This document shows positions 35,287 to 44,379 of a stretch of 64,000 nucleotides of DNA, piece by piece; position 1 is the first letter of the stretch, and every line of letters starts with the position of its first letter. The notes below the pieces were generated by a model. It was not told the origin of the DNA, ran no database searches, and saw only the letters and a program-made list of their open reading frames with translations. The DNA comes from Bacillota bacterium. GTDB taxonomy: Bacteria > Bacillota > Sulfobacillia > Symbiobacteriales > ZC4RG38. A program made the translations under genes and the position numbers. The stretch is from assembly GCA_021890795.1 (NCBI GenBank), contig JAKKUO010000005.1, positions 1 through 64,000 of the forward strand, read 5' to 3'.

Positions 35287-37278
35287 TTGGCGCGGATCCG
35301 CCTGCCGGGACTTGGGCAGCAGCAGAAAGGCCCGGAGCAGCAGCCCCGGGAAGGGACCCCCTCCCGGGGGCCAGAGGGGAAGCGGCGCCTGCAGGGGCTG
35401 GTGGACCTGCCCGGGGGCCGGCTGCGGCTCGCCGGCATCGGTTTTCGGCTGATGGCCGGGTACCTCGGGTTGGCAGGGTTGATGGGCCTCACCACCGCCC
35501 TGGCGACGAGCAGCCTGAACCGGCTCTCCGATGGCTACCGGCAGTCCTACGAGGAGTATGTCCGCTACGGCCGCATGGCCTCGGACCTGGAGGCCTGGGT
35601 GCTGGCCTCGGGCCGGGCCGTCACCGCCTACGCACTGTCCGGTGACTTTGCCTACCGAAATGAGTATAACGACGCCATGCGCCAGGCCCGGCTCGTTCTC
35701 CACGGGCTCGTGGACCAGGCGCCGGACGCCGAGGCCGGAGCCCGGGTCGTGGCGGTGGGCGAGGCCCTGGAGGCCTACGCCCTCAAGACCGGGGAGAGCT
35801 GGCGGTACGCCACCGCCTCCCCGGAAGAGCAGCGTCGCTTTACCGCCGAACTGGTGGCGGCCCAGCAGGGGCTCCAGGAGGCCGTCGAGGACCTGAAGCG
35901 ACACCTCGAGGAACGGAGCCAGGCCCAGCAGAAGGCGATGGAAGACCGGCGCCGGGCCACCGAGCGGTTCCTCTATGGGTTTACCGGCGGGGCGGTGGTG
36001 GCCGGAAGCCTGCTGGCCCTTCGCACCTCCCGGCAGGTGGCCCGGCAGGCCGCGGAGGTCTCCCGGGCCGCAGCCCAGGTGGCGGGCGGCGACCTCCGGC
36101 TGCCGCCCCTGGGTCGGCGGGGGGTGGCGGAGCTGACCGACCTCGCCCGGTCTGTGGAAGAGATGGCCTTCCGGTTGGCCGGGCTGCTGGCGGGGATGAA
36201 GGACTCGGCTGCCCGGCTGACGGGGGCGGTACAGAAGCTGGAGGACTCTGCCCAGCGGTCCGCAGGGGCCGCGGCCGGGATGAGCAGGGCGGTGGAGGAC
36301 CTGGCCGGGGGCGCGGGCCAGCAGATGGCCGCGGCCAGGGCGGTGCGGCAGCACCTCCTGGACCTGGAGCAGGGGATCGGCCAGATCGCCACCGGGGCCA
36401 GCCGGGTCTCGGCGGAAGTGCAGGAGGTGAGCCGCCGGCTGGCGGAGGTCGCAGAGGCCGCGGCCCGAATGGCGGAGAGCAGCCGGCGAATGGCCCAGGC
36501 CGCGGCGGAAGGGGCCGTGGACGCCCGGGAGGGGGCGGCGGTGGTCCGGCGGGCCGTGGAGCAGATCGGCCAGATCCGGGCGGCGGTGGAGCAGGCCGCG
36601 GCCACCGCGGGGGAGCTGAGCCGGCTCTCCCGGGAGATTGGTTCCATCACCGGCGCGATCACCGGGATCGCGGACCAGACCAGCCTCCTGGCCTTAAACG
36701 CGGCCATCGAGGCCGCCCGGGCCGGTGAACACGGCCGGGGGTTTGCCGTGGTGGCGGAGGAGGTCCGGAAGCTGGCGGAAAGCTCCCGGCACTCGGCGGC
36801 GGAGATTGCCGGCCTGGTGGCCCGGATCCAGGAGGAGATCCAGCGGGTGGACCGGGCGATGGCGGCCAGCACCCGGGCGGCGGAGGAGGGCGCCGAACTG
36901 GCCAGCGGCGTCGGGGCAGGCCTCGACCGGATCCTGACCACGGCCCAGGCCCTGGCCGCGGAGCTGGGCGAGGTGGCCGCCGCGGCGGAGGCGGTGCGGG
37001 AAGAGGTGCAGGCCGCGTCGGCCGCGGTGGCCAACGTGGCCGCGCTGGCGGAGGAGAGCACCGCGGCGACGGAAGAGATGGCCGCGGGGGTCGGGGAGGT
37101 GGCCCGGAGCGTGGCCGAGGTGGCCGCGGTCGCGGAGGCCAACGCCGCCGCGGTGGAAGGGGTGGCGGCCGCAGCCCGGGAGGTGACCGGCGCGACGGAG
37201 CAGGTCTCTGCCGCGGCCCGGGAGCTGGGGGCCGTCTCCCGGCAGCTGGAGCAGGCGGCGGGGGCGTTCAAGGTGTAG
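35287..37278 (+). CDS. Methyl-accepting chemotaxis protein
   Basis: 663 residues from a TTG with AGGAGGG about 11 bases upstream. The first ~50 residues are basic, proline- and glutamine-rich and unusual for a chemoreceptor. Then come membrane helix 1 near 50-75, a helical outer domain with a CHASE3-like look (residues 80-225), membrane helix 2 near 228-245, HAMP and a long coiled-coil signalling domain with the conserved tip [23 protein letters not shown] near 463. It resembles the first chemoreceptor (11939-13903) only in the signalling half. The ligand is unknown. It ends before a two-way terminator. Confidence 0.94.
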   Translation: MARIRLPGLGQQQKGPEQQPREGTPSRGPEGKRRLQGLVDLPGGRLRLAGIGFRLMAGYLGLAGLMGLTTALATSSLNRLSDGYRQSYEEYVRYGRMASDLEAWVLASGRAVTAYALSGDFAYRNEYNDAMRQARLVLHGLVDQAPDAEAGARVVAVGEALEAYALKTGESWRYATASPEEQRRFTAELVAAQQGLQEAVEDLKRHLEERSQAQQKAMEDRRRATERFLYGFTGGAVVAGSLLALRTSRQVARQAAEVSRAAAQVAGGDLRLPPLGRRGVAELTDLARSVEEMAFRLAGLLAGMKDSAARLTGAVQKLEDSAQRSAGAAAGMSRAVEDLAGGAGQQMAAARAVRQHLLDLEQGIGQIATGASRVSAEVQEVSRRLAEVAEAAARMAESSRRMAQAAAEGAVDAREGAAVVRRAVEQIGQIRAAVEQAAATAGELSRLSREIGSITGAITGIADQTSLLALNAAIEAARAGEHGRGFAVVAEEVRKLAESSRHSAAEIAGLVARIQEEIQRVDRAMAASTRAAEEGAELASGVGAGLDRILTTAQALAAELGEVAAAAEAVREEVQAASAAVANVAALAEESTAATEEMAAGVGEVARSVAEVAAVAEANAAAVEGVAAAAREVTGATEQVSAAARELGAVSRQLEQAAGAFKV

Positions 37279-37312
37279 TTCGCACGTTCAAGGTGCGGTT
37301 CAAGACAGGAAC

Positions 37313-37351
37313 GGGGCGACCTCCGGGCCCGGGCGGCCCGGAGGTCGCCCC
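37313..37351. terminator. Two-way terminator between chemoreceptor and EVE gene
   Basis: Seventeen-base complementary arms starting GGGGCGACCTCC (37313) and ending GGAGGTCGCCCC (37351), with TTCGCCTT after it. A short duplication of the chemoreceptor 3' end (CGTTCAAGGTG) lies just before it. Confidence 0.8.
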
Positions 37352-37376
37352 TTCGCCTTAGTCTCTGCTCTTCGCA

Positions 37377-37784
37377 TTAGCCCCCGGCCAGGGCCAGGAT
37401 CCGCTGCCACAGGGGCTCCGGTACCGGCATCACGGAGAGCCGGGGCAGCCGGACCAGCTCCCACCCGGCAAAGGCCGGATCGGCCTTGATCGCCGCCAGG
37501 GTTACCTTCCGGGGCAGCCGGCCCGCGGGCTCCACGTCCACCACCACGAAGCGGCCGGCGGGGTCCTGGGGGTCCGGGTACGGGGCCGTCGCCACCCGGG
37601 CGATCCCCACCACCGCCCGTTCCGTCCCGGTGTGGTAGATGAAGGCCAGGTCCCCCGGCTGCATGGCCCGGAGGTGCCGCTGGGCGGTGGGGTTCCGCAC
37701 CCCGTCCCACACGTCCCGGCCCGCCCGCTCCAGGTCCTCGTAGCTGTACTCCTCCGGTTCGGTCTTCAAGAGCCAGTAAGCCAA
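37377..37784 (-). CDS. EVE domain protein
   Basis: 135 residues from a TTG at 37784 (GGGAGG about 8 bases upstream), giving the usual family start MAYWLLKTEPEEYSYEDL. Other EVE blocks: WDGVRNPTAQRHLRAMQPGDLAFIYHTG and GIARVATAPYPDP. EVE domains belong to the PUA-like fold and are proposed to bind modified bases in RNA or DNA; the precise role is unknown. The longer open frame upstream is not supported by homology. Convergent with the chemoreceptor gene. Confidence 0.9.
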   Translation of the reverse strand: MAYWLLKTEPEEYSYEDLERAGRDVWDGVRNPTAQRHLRAMQPGDLAFIYHTGTERAVVGIARVATAPYPDPQDPAGRFVVVDVEPAGRLPRKVTLAAIKADPAFAGWELVRLPRLSVMPVPEPLWQRILALAGG

Positions 37785-38034
37785 CGGTTTCGCCTCCCTG
37801 GCCCGGCAGCAGGTGCCCCCGCCCCCGGGGCCCGTTTTTGTCCCATCTGTCTGTCGCCTTCTCATTTTGAGCCCCGGGGCCCTTTCTCCTCCCGGCGTCT
37901 TCCTGCGGGGTCCATTCCCCTCCTCTCCACGGCTTCCTGCTGGACCCACCCCCCGGCGCCGGCACCGGCGTCTACTTCTGGGCCCCGGGACGTAGGAGTG
38001 GGGGTGAGACTCCCAGCCTGAGGGAGGGAACCCG
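37785..38034. other. Divergent region between EVE and calcium ATPase genes
   Basis: No gene, clear promoter or RNA structure was recognised. GAGGGAGGG near 38022 is the calcium ATPase ribosome binding site. Confidence 0.35.
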
Positions 38035-40866
38035 GTGGCTGCGACCGATCGGAAACCCTGGCACGCCCTGGCCCCGGAGGAGGCCCTGGCCGCCCTGGCG
38101 ACCGGCCCCGGCGGCCTCTCTCACCGGGAGGCCCGGAGGCGCCTCGAGTCGGTGGGCCCCAACCTTCTCCGGGAGGCGCCCCAGGCTCCCTGGTGGGCGA
38201 TCCTGCTGTCCCAGTTCCAGGACTTCATGGTCCTGGTTCTCCTGGTGGCAACCGGGGTCTCCTACGCCCTGGGGGAGCGGGCCGACGCCCTGACCATCGT
38301 GGCCATCGTCGTGCTGAACGCCCTCCTGGGGTTTGTCCAGGAGTACCGGGCGGAACGCTCCCTCGCGGCCCTTAAGCAGCTCGCGGCCCCCACCGCCCGG
38401 GTTCGCCGGGAGGGCCGGGTGGAGGAGGTACCCGCCGCGGCGGTGGTCCCGGGGGACCTCCTGCTCCTGGAGGCCGGGGACCGGGTGCCCGCGGACGCCC
38501 GGCTGCTGGAGGCCCATAGCCTCCTGGCGGAGGAGGCGGCGCTCACGGGCGAGTCGGTGCCGGTGACCAAGGCTGCGGCCTGGGTGGGGGAGCCCGACAC
38601 CCCCCTGGGGGACCGGCGGAACATGGTCTACCTGGGCACCGTGCTCCGGGGCGGCCGGGGGGAGGCGGTGGTGGTGGCCACGGGGATGGCCACCGAGGTA
38701 GGTCGGATTGCCGGGATGATCCAGGAGGCCGGAGAGGAGCCGACCCCCCTCCAGCGCCGGCTGGACCAGCTCGGCCGGTGGCTGGTCCTGGCCTGCCTGG
38801 GGGTCTGCGCCCTGGTGGTGATGGCCGGAACCCTCCGGGGCGAGCCGGCCACCCGGATGTTTCTCACCGGTGTCTCCCTGGCGGTGGCGGCCATCCCCGA
38901 GGGGCTGCCGGCCATCGTCACCGTCGCCCTCGCCCTGGGGGTGCAGCGGATGATCCGGCGAAACGCCATCGTCCGCCGGCTCCAGGCGGTGGAGACCCTG
39001 GGGTGCGCCACCGCGATCCTCTCGGACAAGACCGGGACCCTGACCCGCAACGAGATGATGGTCCGGGCGGTCTGGACCCCGGGCCGGAGCTACCGGGTGA
39101 CCGGGGACGGCTACCGGCCGGCCGGGGAGTTCTACGCCGAGGGGAGCGACCGGCCCTGCCCGGTGGCGGAGGACTGGGCCCTGGTCCAGACCCTGCGGAG
39201 CGGGGTGCTCTGCAACAACGCCGAATGGGTGCCGCCCCGGAAGGGGGACCGGGCCGGGGTCTGGGGGATCCAGGGGGATCCGACGGAAGGGGCTCTCCTG
39301 GTCGCCGCGGCCAAGGCCGGGGAAGCGCCGGACCGGCTGCTCCTGAGCTGCCGCCGGCTGGGGGAGGCCCCCTTCAGCCCCGAGCGCCGGCGGATGGCGG
39401 TGCTGGTGGCCGGGCCCGGCGGGGAGCGGGTCCTGCACGCCAAAGGCGCGCCGGACACCATCCTCGCTCTGACCACCCGGGTGCTCGAGCCCGACGGCCG
39501 GGTCCGGCCCCTCACCGAGGCCGACCGGCAGGCGGCCCTGGCCGCGGCGGAGGCGATGGCCGGTGAGGCGCTCCGGGTGCTGGCCGTCGCCTTCCGCCCC
39601 CTCGGCCCGGCGGAGCCCGGCCAGGCGGCCGACCCCAGCCCAGAGGCGGACGGGGTGGAGGCCCTGGAGGGGGATCTGATCCTCACCGGGCTGGTGGGGC
39701 TCATCGACCCGCCCCGGCCCGAGGTGCGCCAGGCGGTCCGGGCGGCGGCCCGGGCCGGGATCCGGACGGTGATGGTGACCGGCGACCACCCGGCCACCGC
39801 CCTGGCGGTGGCCCGGGAGCTGGGCATCGCCGGCCCCGGGGACCGGGCCGTCACCGGCGCCGAGGTGGAGGAGATGTCGGACGAGGAGCTCGTGGCCGCA
39901 GCGGCCACCGCCCGGGTCTTCGCCCGGGTGGCCCCCCAGCACAAGCTCCGGATCGTCCGGGCCTTCAAGGCCCGGGGGGAGATTGTCGCCATGACCGGGG
40001 ACGGGGTGAACGACGCGCCGGCGGTGAAGGAAGCGGACATCGGGATCGCCATGGGCCGGGGCGGCACCGACGTCACCCGGGAGGCGAGCCAGCTGGTGCT
40101 GGCGGACGACAACTACGCCACCATCGTCGCCGCGGTGGAAGAGGGCCGGGGGATCTACGACAACATCCGGAAGTTCATCCGCTACCTCCTCGCCTGCAAC
40201 ACCGGCGAGGTGCTGACCATGTTCCTGGCTGCGGCGGCCCGGTTGCCCCTGCCCCTTCTGCCCATCCAGATCCTGTGGGTCAACCTGGTGACCGACGGCC
40301 TGCCGGCCATGGCCCTCGGGATGGACCCGCCGGAGCCTGATGTCATGAGCCGGCCCCCCCGGCGGCCGGACGAGGGGGTCTTCTCCCGGGGCCTGGGCGG
40401 GAAGATCCTCGGCCGGGGGCTCCTCATCGGCCTGGGCACCCTGGCCCTCTTCCTCTGGGGGCTCCTGGGCGGAGCCGGGGCCCTGGGGCCGGGGCCTGGG
40501 CCCGGGGGCATCGCCGAGGGCGGGCAGGTCCTGGCCCGAGCCCGGACCCTGGCCTTTGCCGGCCTGGTGATGGCCCAGCTCTTCCACGTCTTTGACTGCC
40601 GGTCCGAACGCCGGACCATCTGGGAGGTGGGGCTCTTCACCAACCCCTGGCTGGTGGCCGCGGCGGCCACCTCCTTCGGGATGCTGTTGGCCGCGGTCTA
40701 CTGGCCGCCCCTCGCCGGGGTGATGGGGACCTTCCCCCTCTCCTTCCGGGACTGGCTGGGGGTGCTGGCGGTGGCCGGGGCGGGCCAGGGGCTGGTGGCC
40801 CTGCAGCGGCTCCTCCTGGGCGGGCGGGCCGGCGCGCCCTGGGGGCGGCCGGTCCCGGGCCGGTGA
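38035..40866 (+). CDS. P-type cation ATPase, SERCA-like calcium pump
   Basis: 943 residues from a GTG. It exports cations, most likely Ca2+, using ATP. In order: the N-terminal actuator, TGES near residue 178, PEGLP in helix M4, the phosphorylated aspartate in DKTGTLT near 337, the nucleotide-binding KGAPD, TGDHPATALAVA and the hinge MTGDGVNDAPAVK. The P2A calcium-site residues are present: CNTGE in M5 (matching N768/E771 of SERCA) and NLVTDGLPA in M6 (matching N796/T799/D800). Ten membrane helices are expected. A hairpin spans its stop codon. Single-gene unit. Confidence 0.92.
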   Translation: MAATDRKPWHALAPEEALAALATGPGGLSHREARRRLESVGPNLLREAPQAPWWAILLSQFQDFMVLVLLVATGVSYALGERADALTIVAIVVLNALLGFVQEYRAERSLAALKQLAAPTARVRREGRVEEVPAAAVVPGDLLLLEAGDRVPADARLLEAHSLLAEEAALTGESVPVTKAAAWVGEPDTPLGDRRNMVYLGTVLRGGRGEAVVVATGMATEVGRIAGMIQEAGEEPTPLQRRLDQLGRWLVLACLGVCALVVMAGTLRGEPATRMFLTGVSLAVAAIPEGLPAIVTVALALGVQRMIRRNAIVRRLQAVETLGCATAILSDKTGTLTRNEMMVRAVWTPGRSYRVTGDGYRPAGEFYAEGSDRPCPVAEDWALVQTLRSGVLCNNAEWVPPRKGDRAGVWGIQGDPTEGALLVAAAKAGEAPDRLLLSCRRLGEAPFSPERRRMAVLVAGPGGERVLHAKGAPDTILALTTRVLEPDGRVRPLTEADRQAALAAAEAMAGEALRVLAVAFRPLGPAEPGQAADPSPEADGVEALEGDLILTGLVGLIDPPRPEVRQAVRAAARAGIRTVMVTGDHPATALAVARELGIAGPGDRAVTGAEVEEMSDEELVAAAATARVFARVAPQHKLRIVRAFKARGEIVAMTGDGVNDAPAVKEADIGIAMGRGGTDVTREASQLVLADDNYATIVAAVEEGRGIYDNIRKFIRYLLACNTGEVLTMFLAAAARLPLPLLPIQILWVNLVTDGLPAMALGMDPPEPDVMSRPPRRPDEGVFSRGLGGKILGRGLLIGLGTLALFLWGLLGGAGALGPGPGPGGIAEGGQVLARARTLAFAGLVMAQLFHVFDCRSERRTIWEVGLFTNPWLVAAAATSFGMLLAAVYWPPLAGVMGTFPLSFRDWLGVLAVAGAGQGLVALQRLLLGGRAGAPWGRPVPGR

Positions 40867-40877
40867 CCGGCCGCCCC
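40842..40877 (+). other. Hairpin spanning the calcium ATPase stop codon
   Basis: GGGGCGGCCGGTC (40842-40854) pairs with GACCGGCCGCCCC (40865-40877). There is no T run, so it may protect the 3' end rather than terminate transcription. Confidence 0.5.
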
Positions 40878-40946
40878 GCTCCCCGGTGCGGCTCCCTTCC
40901 GCCCAAGGGCCGCCTCCGTGATGCACGGGCCATCCTGCACGCGTGA

Positions 40947-40975
40947 TGCCGTCATGCACGCGTTATCGTTATAAT
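40947..40975 (+). promoter_or_regulatory. Candidate promoter of the yicC-priA block
   Basis: A perfect TATAAT at 40970-40975, 36 bases before yicC. The -35 position (TGCCGT) is poor. The region repeats ATGCACG and GCGTGATGC elements. Confidence 0.5.
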
Positions 40976-41010
40976 GGAAGCGCAGCACCTGCCACGGGGG
41001 ATGATACGGC

Positions 41011-41910
41011 TTGATCCGAAGCATGACCGGTTACGGCCGGGGCGAGGCGGCTGGCCCCGACGGCCGGCTGGTGGCGGAGGTCCGCGCGGTCAACCACCGG
41101 TTTGCCGAGGTGGTGGTGCGCCTTCCCCGGTCCCTCACGGCCCTGGAGGACCGGGTCCGCCGGGTGGTCCAGCAGCAGGTCGCCCGGGGCCGGGTGGAGG
41201 TGACCGTCACCTGGGAAGAGGGGGGCGAGCGGCCTCGCCGGGTGAAGGTTGACAAGGATCTTGCGTTGGCGTATTATAATGCGCTGAGGGAGATAGCAGC
41301 CGTAACGGGGAGCAAGATCGAGATAACCAGCGATAGCCTGGCGAGATGGCCGGATGTGCTGACTGTCGAGGAGGCAGAGGTCGACCCGGAGAGCCAGTGG
41401 CCTGTCCTCGAGGAGGCTCTCGCCGGGGCGCTGGCCGGACTGGTCGCCATGCGGGAGCGGGAGGGCGAGGCCCTGGCCGCGGACCTGCGGGCTCGCCTCG
41501 ACCGGGTGGCCGAGCTGGTCGCTGCCATCGGTGACCGGGCGCCGCTGGTGGTCCAGGAGTACCGGCAGCGGCTTTCCCGCCGGCTGGACGAGCTCCTGGG
41601 GCCGGGTGTGGTGGACCCGGCCCGCCTCGCCCAGGAGGTGGCCATCTTCGCGGACCGGTGCGACATCACCGAGGAGCTGAAGCGGCTCCAGAGCCACCTG
41701 AGCCAGTTCCGGGCCGAGCTGGACGGTGAGTCCCCGCCCGGCGGCGGCCCCCGTCCCGTGGGGCGGAAGCTCGACTTCCTCGTCCAGGAGATGGGGCGGG
41801 AGATCAACACCGTCGGCGCCAAGGCCCAGGACCTGGCGATCGCGGCAGCGGTGGTCGAGGTCAAGACCGAACTGGAGAAGATCCGGGAACAGGTTCAGAA
41901 CATCGAGTAA
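41011..41910 (+). CDS. yicC: YicC family endoribonuclease
   Basis: 299 residues from a TTG. The start MIRSMTGYGRGE and the block VEVRAVNHRF-like VRAVNHRFAEVVVRLPR are the family's hallmark, and the C-terminal DUF1732 end GRKLDFLVQEMGREINTVGAKAQD is complete. In other bacteria YicC/YloC is an RNA-degrading enzyme acting on small RNAs; the role here is inferred. In Bacillus it also precedes remA and gmk. Confidence 0.94.
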   Translation: MIRSMTGYGRGEAAGPDGRLVAEVRAVNHRFAEVVVRLPRSLTALEDRVRRVVQQQVARGRVEVTVTWEEGGERPRRVKVDKDLALAYYNALREIAAVTGSKIEITSDSLARWPDVLTVEEAEVDPESQWPVLEEALAGALAGLVAMREREGEALAADLRARLDRVAELVAAIGDRAPLVVQEYRQRLSRRLDELLGPGVVDPARLAQEVAIFADRCDITEELKRLQSHLSQFRAELDGESPPGGGPRPVGRKLDFLVQEMGREINTVGAKAQDLAIAAAVVEVKTELEKIREQVQNIE

Positions 41911-41967
41911 GCGCCGTGGGCGAAGGTCAACCCGACCGGCTGATCGGAGAAGGGGAGGGCACCTGCG

Positions 41968-42255
41968 GTGTCGGAGATCAAGCTCGTCAACATCGGCTTC
42001 GGGAACATCGTCTCCGCTAACCGGATTGTGGCCATCGTCAGCCCGGAGTCGGCGCCGATCAAGCGGATCATCACCGAAGCCCGGGACAAGGGTGTGCTGA
42101 TCGATGCCACCTACGGCCGGCGCACCCGGGCGGTGGTGATCACCGACTCGGACCACGTGATCCTCTCCGCGGTCCAGCCGGAGACGGTGGCCCATCGGCT
42201 GACCAGCAAGGAAGCCGCTGCTGCGGACGAGCCTGAAGAGATCGACACCAAGTAG
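41968..42255 (+). CDS. remA: Extracellular matrix regulator RemA (DUF370)
   Basis: 95 residues from a GTG. The conserved DNA-binding core [30 protein letters not shown] and [25 protein letters not shown] are intact. In Bacillus RemA activates biofilm matrix and osmoprotection genes by binding repeated sites. A 15-residue acidic tail is unique. It lies between yicC and gmk, its usual place. Confidence 0.94.
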   Translation: MSEIKLVNIGFGNIVSANRIVAIVSPESAPIKRIITEARDKGVLIDATYGRRTRAVVITDSDHVILSAVQPETVAHRLTSKEAAAADEPEEIDTK

Positions 42256-42272
42256 ACGAGGAGCGTACATCT

Positions 42273-42923
42273 TTGCAACGGTCGCGGGGATTGTTGGTGA
42301 TTGTCACCGGTCCGTCCGCGGTGGGCAAGGGGGCCATCTGTCGCGCACTCCTGGAGCGGACCCCTGGAGTGCGGTTTTCCGTTTCCATGACCACCCGGCC
42401 CCCTCGGCCCGGTGAGCGGCACGGCGTCGAGTACTATTTCGTCACCAAGGAAGAGTTCGAGCGGGAGATCCAGAGCGGCGGACTCCTGGAGTGGGCCGAG
42501 GTCTACGGCAACTACTACGGGACCCCCCGCCGCCAGGTGGAAGAGGCCCTGGAGCGGGGCGAGGACATCATCCTGGACATCGACCTGGTCGGGGCCAACA
42601 CCGTCAAAGCCAAGTACCCCGACGCGGTCTCGGTCTTCGTCATCCCGCCCAGCATGGCCGAACTCCACGCCCGCATCCGCAAGCGGGGCAGCGAGTCGGA
42701 GGAGGCTGTGCAGCGGCGCCTGCAGGAGGCCCCCCGGTGGGTGGAGCAGGGGCTCACCTACCAGTACGTCGTGGTCAACGACGACCTGGACAAGGCGGTG
42801 GCCCAACTGCAGGCGATCCTCATCGCGGAGAAATGCCGGACCTCCCGGCAGGGTGGACAGCTGATCCGCCGGCTGCTCGAAAGGGGGAGTATCGAAGATG
42901 ATGAACCGTCCGACCATCGATGA
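42273..42923 (+). CDS. gmk: Guanylate kinase
   Basis: 216 residues from a TTG, 17 bases after remA. Phosphorylates GMP to GDP. The P-loop GPSAVGKGAI is near residue 12 (usual GPSGVGKGT, so the glycine and threonine are altered to alanine and alanine), the GMP-binding STTRPPRPGE is near 38 and FEREIQSGGLLEWAEVYGNYYGTP near 65. It is full length, and active-site residues are otherwise kept. It overlaps rpoZ by 26 bases. Confidence 0.95.
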   Translation: MQRSRGLLVIVTGPSAVGKGAICRALLERTPGVRFSVSMTTRPPRPGERHGVEYYFVTKEEFEREIQSGGLLEWAEVYGNYYGTPRRQVEEALERGEDIILDIDLVGANTVKAKYPDAVSVFVIPPSMAELHARIRKRGSESEEAVQRRLQEAPRWVEQGLTYQYVVVNDDLDKAVAQLQAILIAEKCRTSRQGGQLIRRLLERGSIEDDEPSDHR

Positions 42924-43107
42924 GCTTTTGGAGAAGGTGGACTCCAAGTACACCCTGGTGGTGGCGGCGGCCAAGCGCGCCCGGGAGCTGGTGGACGGCA
43001 AGCCTCCACAGATCCAGTGCGAGTCCAACAAGCCGGTGACCATCGCCCTGATGGAACTGGCCGCCGGCAAGCTCCTATACGAACGGACCAAGGAAGGCAT
43101 CAAGTAG
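42898..43107 (+). CDS. rpoZ: RNA polymerase omega subunit
   Basis: 69 residues. The omega core DSKYTLVVAAAKRARELVDG and KPVTIALMELAAGKL is intact. It stabilises the beta-prime subunit. It starts inside the gmk end with GGGGGAG upstream of the ATG at 42898. Standard neighbour of gmk and coaBC. Confidence 0.95.
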   Translation: MMNRPTIDELLEKVDSKYTLVVAAAKRARELVDGKPPQIQCESNKPVTIALMELAAGKLLYERTKEGIK

Positions 43108-43117
43108 GTCGCCATGC

Positions 43118-43147
43118 GATCGGGGCGCCCCCCGGGGCGCCCCGATC
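43118..43147 (+). other. Perfect 14-base-arm palindrome between rpoZ and coaBC
   Basis: GATCGGGGCGCCCC (43118-43131) and GGGGCGCCCCGATC (43134-43147) are separated by two bases. There is no T run. It could be an attenuator or an mRNA-stabilising hairpin that uncouples coaBC from rpoZ. Confidence 0.55.
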
Positions 43148-43173
43148 CGGTGTTTGCAAGGGAGGAACCGTCG

Positions 43174-44379
43174 GTGCTCGCCGGCAAGACCGTGCTGCTG
43201 GGGGTGTCGGGCGGCATCGCCGCTTACAAGGCGGTGGCGGTCTGCTCCCAGCTGGTGCAGCGGGGGGCGGAGGTCCACGTCCTCATGACCTCCGCCGCCA
43301 CCCGTTTCGTCACCCCCCTTACCTTCCAGGCCATCTCCGGGCACCCGGTGCTGACGGACCTGCTGACCGAGCAGCACTACGGCCACGTGGACCATGTGCA
43401 CCTTGCCCACCGGGCCGACCTGATGGTCATCGCCCCGGCCACCGCCAACCTCCTGGCTCGCCTCGCCGCCGGCCAGGCCGACGACCCGGTCACCGCCCTG
43501 GCCCTTGCGGTCCGCTGCCCGGTGCTGGTCGCCCCGGCGATGGAGCCGAACATGTACGCCCACCCCGCCACCCAGGCCAACATCGCCCGGCTCCGGCAGT
43601 ACGGCTACCACATCCTGGAGCCGGCGGAGGGCCGGATGGCCTCGGGGCGGTATGGCAAGGGGCGGCTCCCGGAGCCCGAGGCGATTGTCGCCGCGGCCAT
43701 GGACCTCCTCCGGCCCCGGGACCTGGAGGGCCGCCGGGTGCTGGTCACCGCCGGCCCCACCCGGGAGCCCCTGGACCCGGTCCGGTTCCTCTCCAACCGC
43801 TCCACCGGGAAGATGGGCTACGCGATCGCCCGGGCGGCGGCGGCCCGGGGGGCGGAGGTGGTGCTGGTCTCCGGTCCCACGGCCCTGCCGGATCCCCCGG
43901 GGGTGGAGATCGTGCGGGTGGAGTCGGCCCTGGAGATGCACCGGGAGGTGATGGCCCGGGCCGACTGGCTCGAGGTGGCGGTGGGGGCCGCCGCGGTCGC
44001 GGACTGGCGGCCGGCGGTCTACCATGAACAGAAAATGAAGAAACAAGACGGCCCCCTGGTGGTGGAGCTGGTCCGGAACCCGGACATCATGGCGGACCTG
44101 GGGGCCCGGAAGCGCCCGGGCCAGGTGCTGGTGGCCTTCGCGGCGGAGACCACGGACCTTGACTCCCACGCCCGGCAAAAGCTCACGAGCAAGAACGCCG
44201 ACCTGGTGGTGGCCAACGACGTCACCGAGCCCGGCTCCGGCTTCGGCACCGACACCAACCGGGTCCGGATCTACCACCGGGACGGCCGGGAGGAGGCCCT
44301 GCCTCTTCTCACCAAGGACGAGGTGGCCGACGCGATCCTGGACCGGGTGGCGGCCCTCCTCGCCGGTGGGAACCGATGA
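43174..44379 (+). CDS. coaBC: Coenzyme A biosynthesis bifunctional protein CoaBC
   Basis: 401 residues from a GTG with AGGGAGG 8 bases upstream. The N-terminal half decarboxylates phosphopantothenoylcysteine with FMN (GVSGGIAAYK, the histidine in HVDHVHLAHRAD, PAMEPNMYAHPAT), and the C-terminal half joins phosphopantothenate to cysteine (TAGPTREPLDPVRFLSNRSTGKMG, KKQDGPLVVELVRNPDI). Both active sites look complete. It overlaps priA by four bases. Confidence 0.95.
   Translation: MLAGKTVLLGVSGGIAAYKAVAVCSQLVQRGAEVHVLMTSAATRFVTPLTFQAISGHPVLTDLLTEQHYGHVDHVHLAHRADLMVIAPATANLLARLAAGQADDPVTALALAVRCPVLVAPAMEPNMYAHPATQANIARLRQYGYHILEPAEGRMASGRYGKGRLPEPEAIVAAAMDLLRPRDLEGRRVLVTAGPTREPLDPVRFLSNRSTGKMGYAIARAAAARGAEVVLVSGPTALPDPPGVEIVRVESALEMHREVMARADWLEVAVGAAAVADWRPAVYHEQKMKKQDGPLVVELVRNPDIMADLGARKRPGQVLVAFAAETTDLDSHARQKLTSKNADLVVANDVTEPGSGFGTDTNRVRIYHRDGREEALPLLTKDEVADAILDRVAALLAGGNR

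Noticed and set aside
37972-40959. A 995-codon open frame antisense to the calcium ATPase
   Set aside because: It mirrors the GC-rich codon pattern of the real gene, has no domain pattern and is rich in Pro/Gly/Arg/His as expected for a shadow frame.
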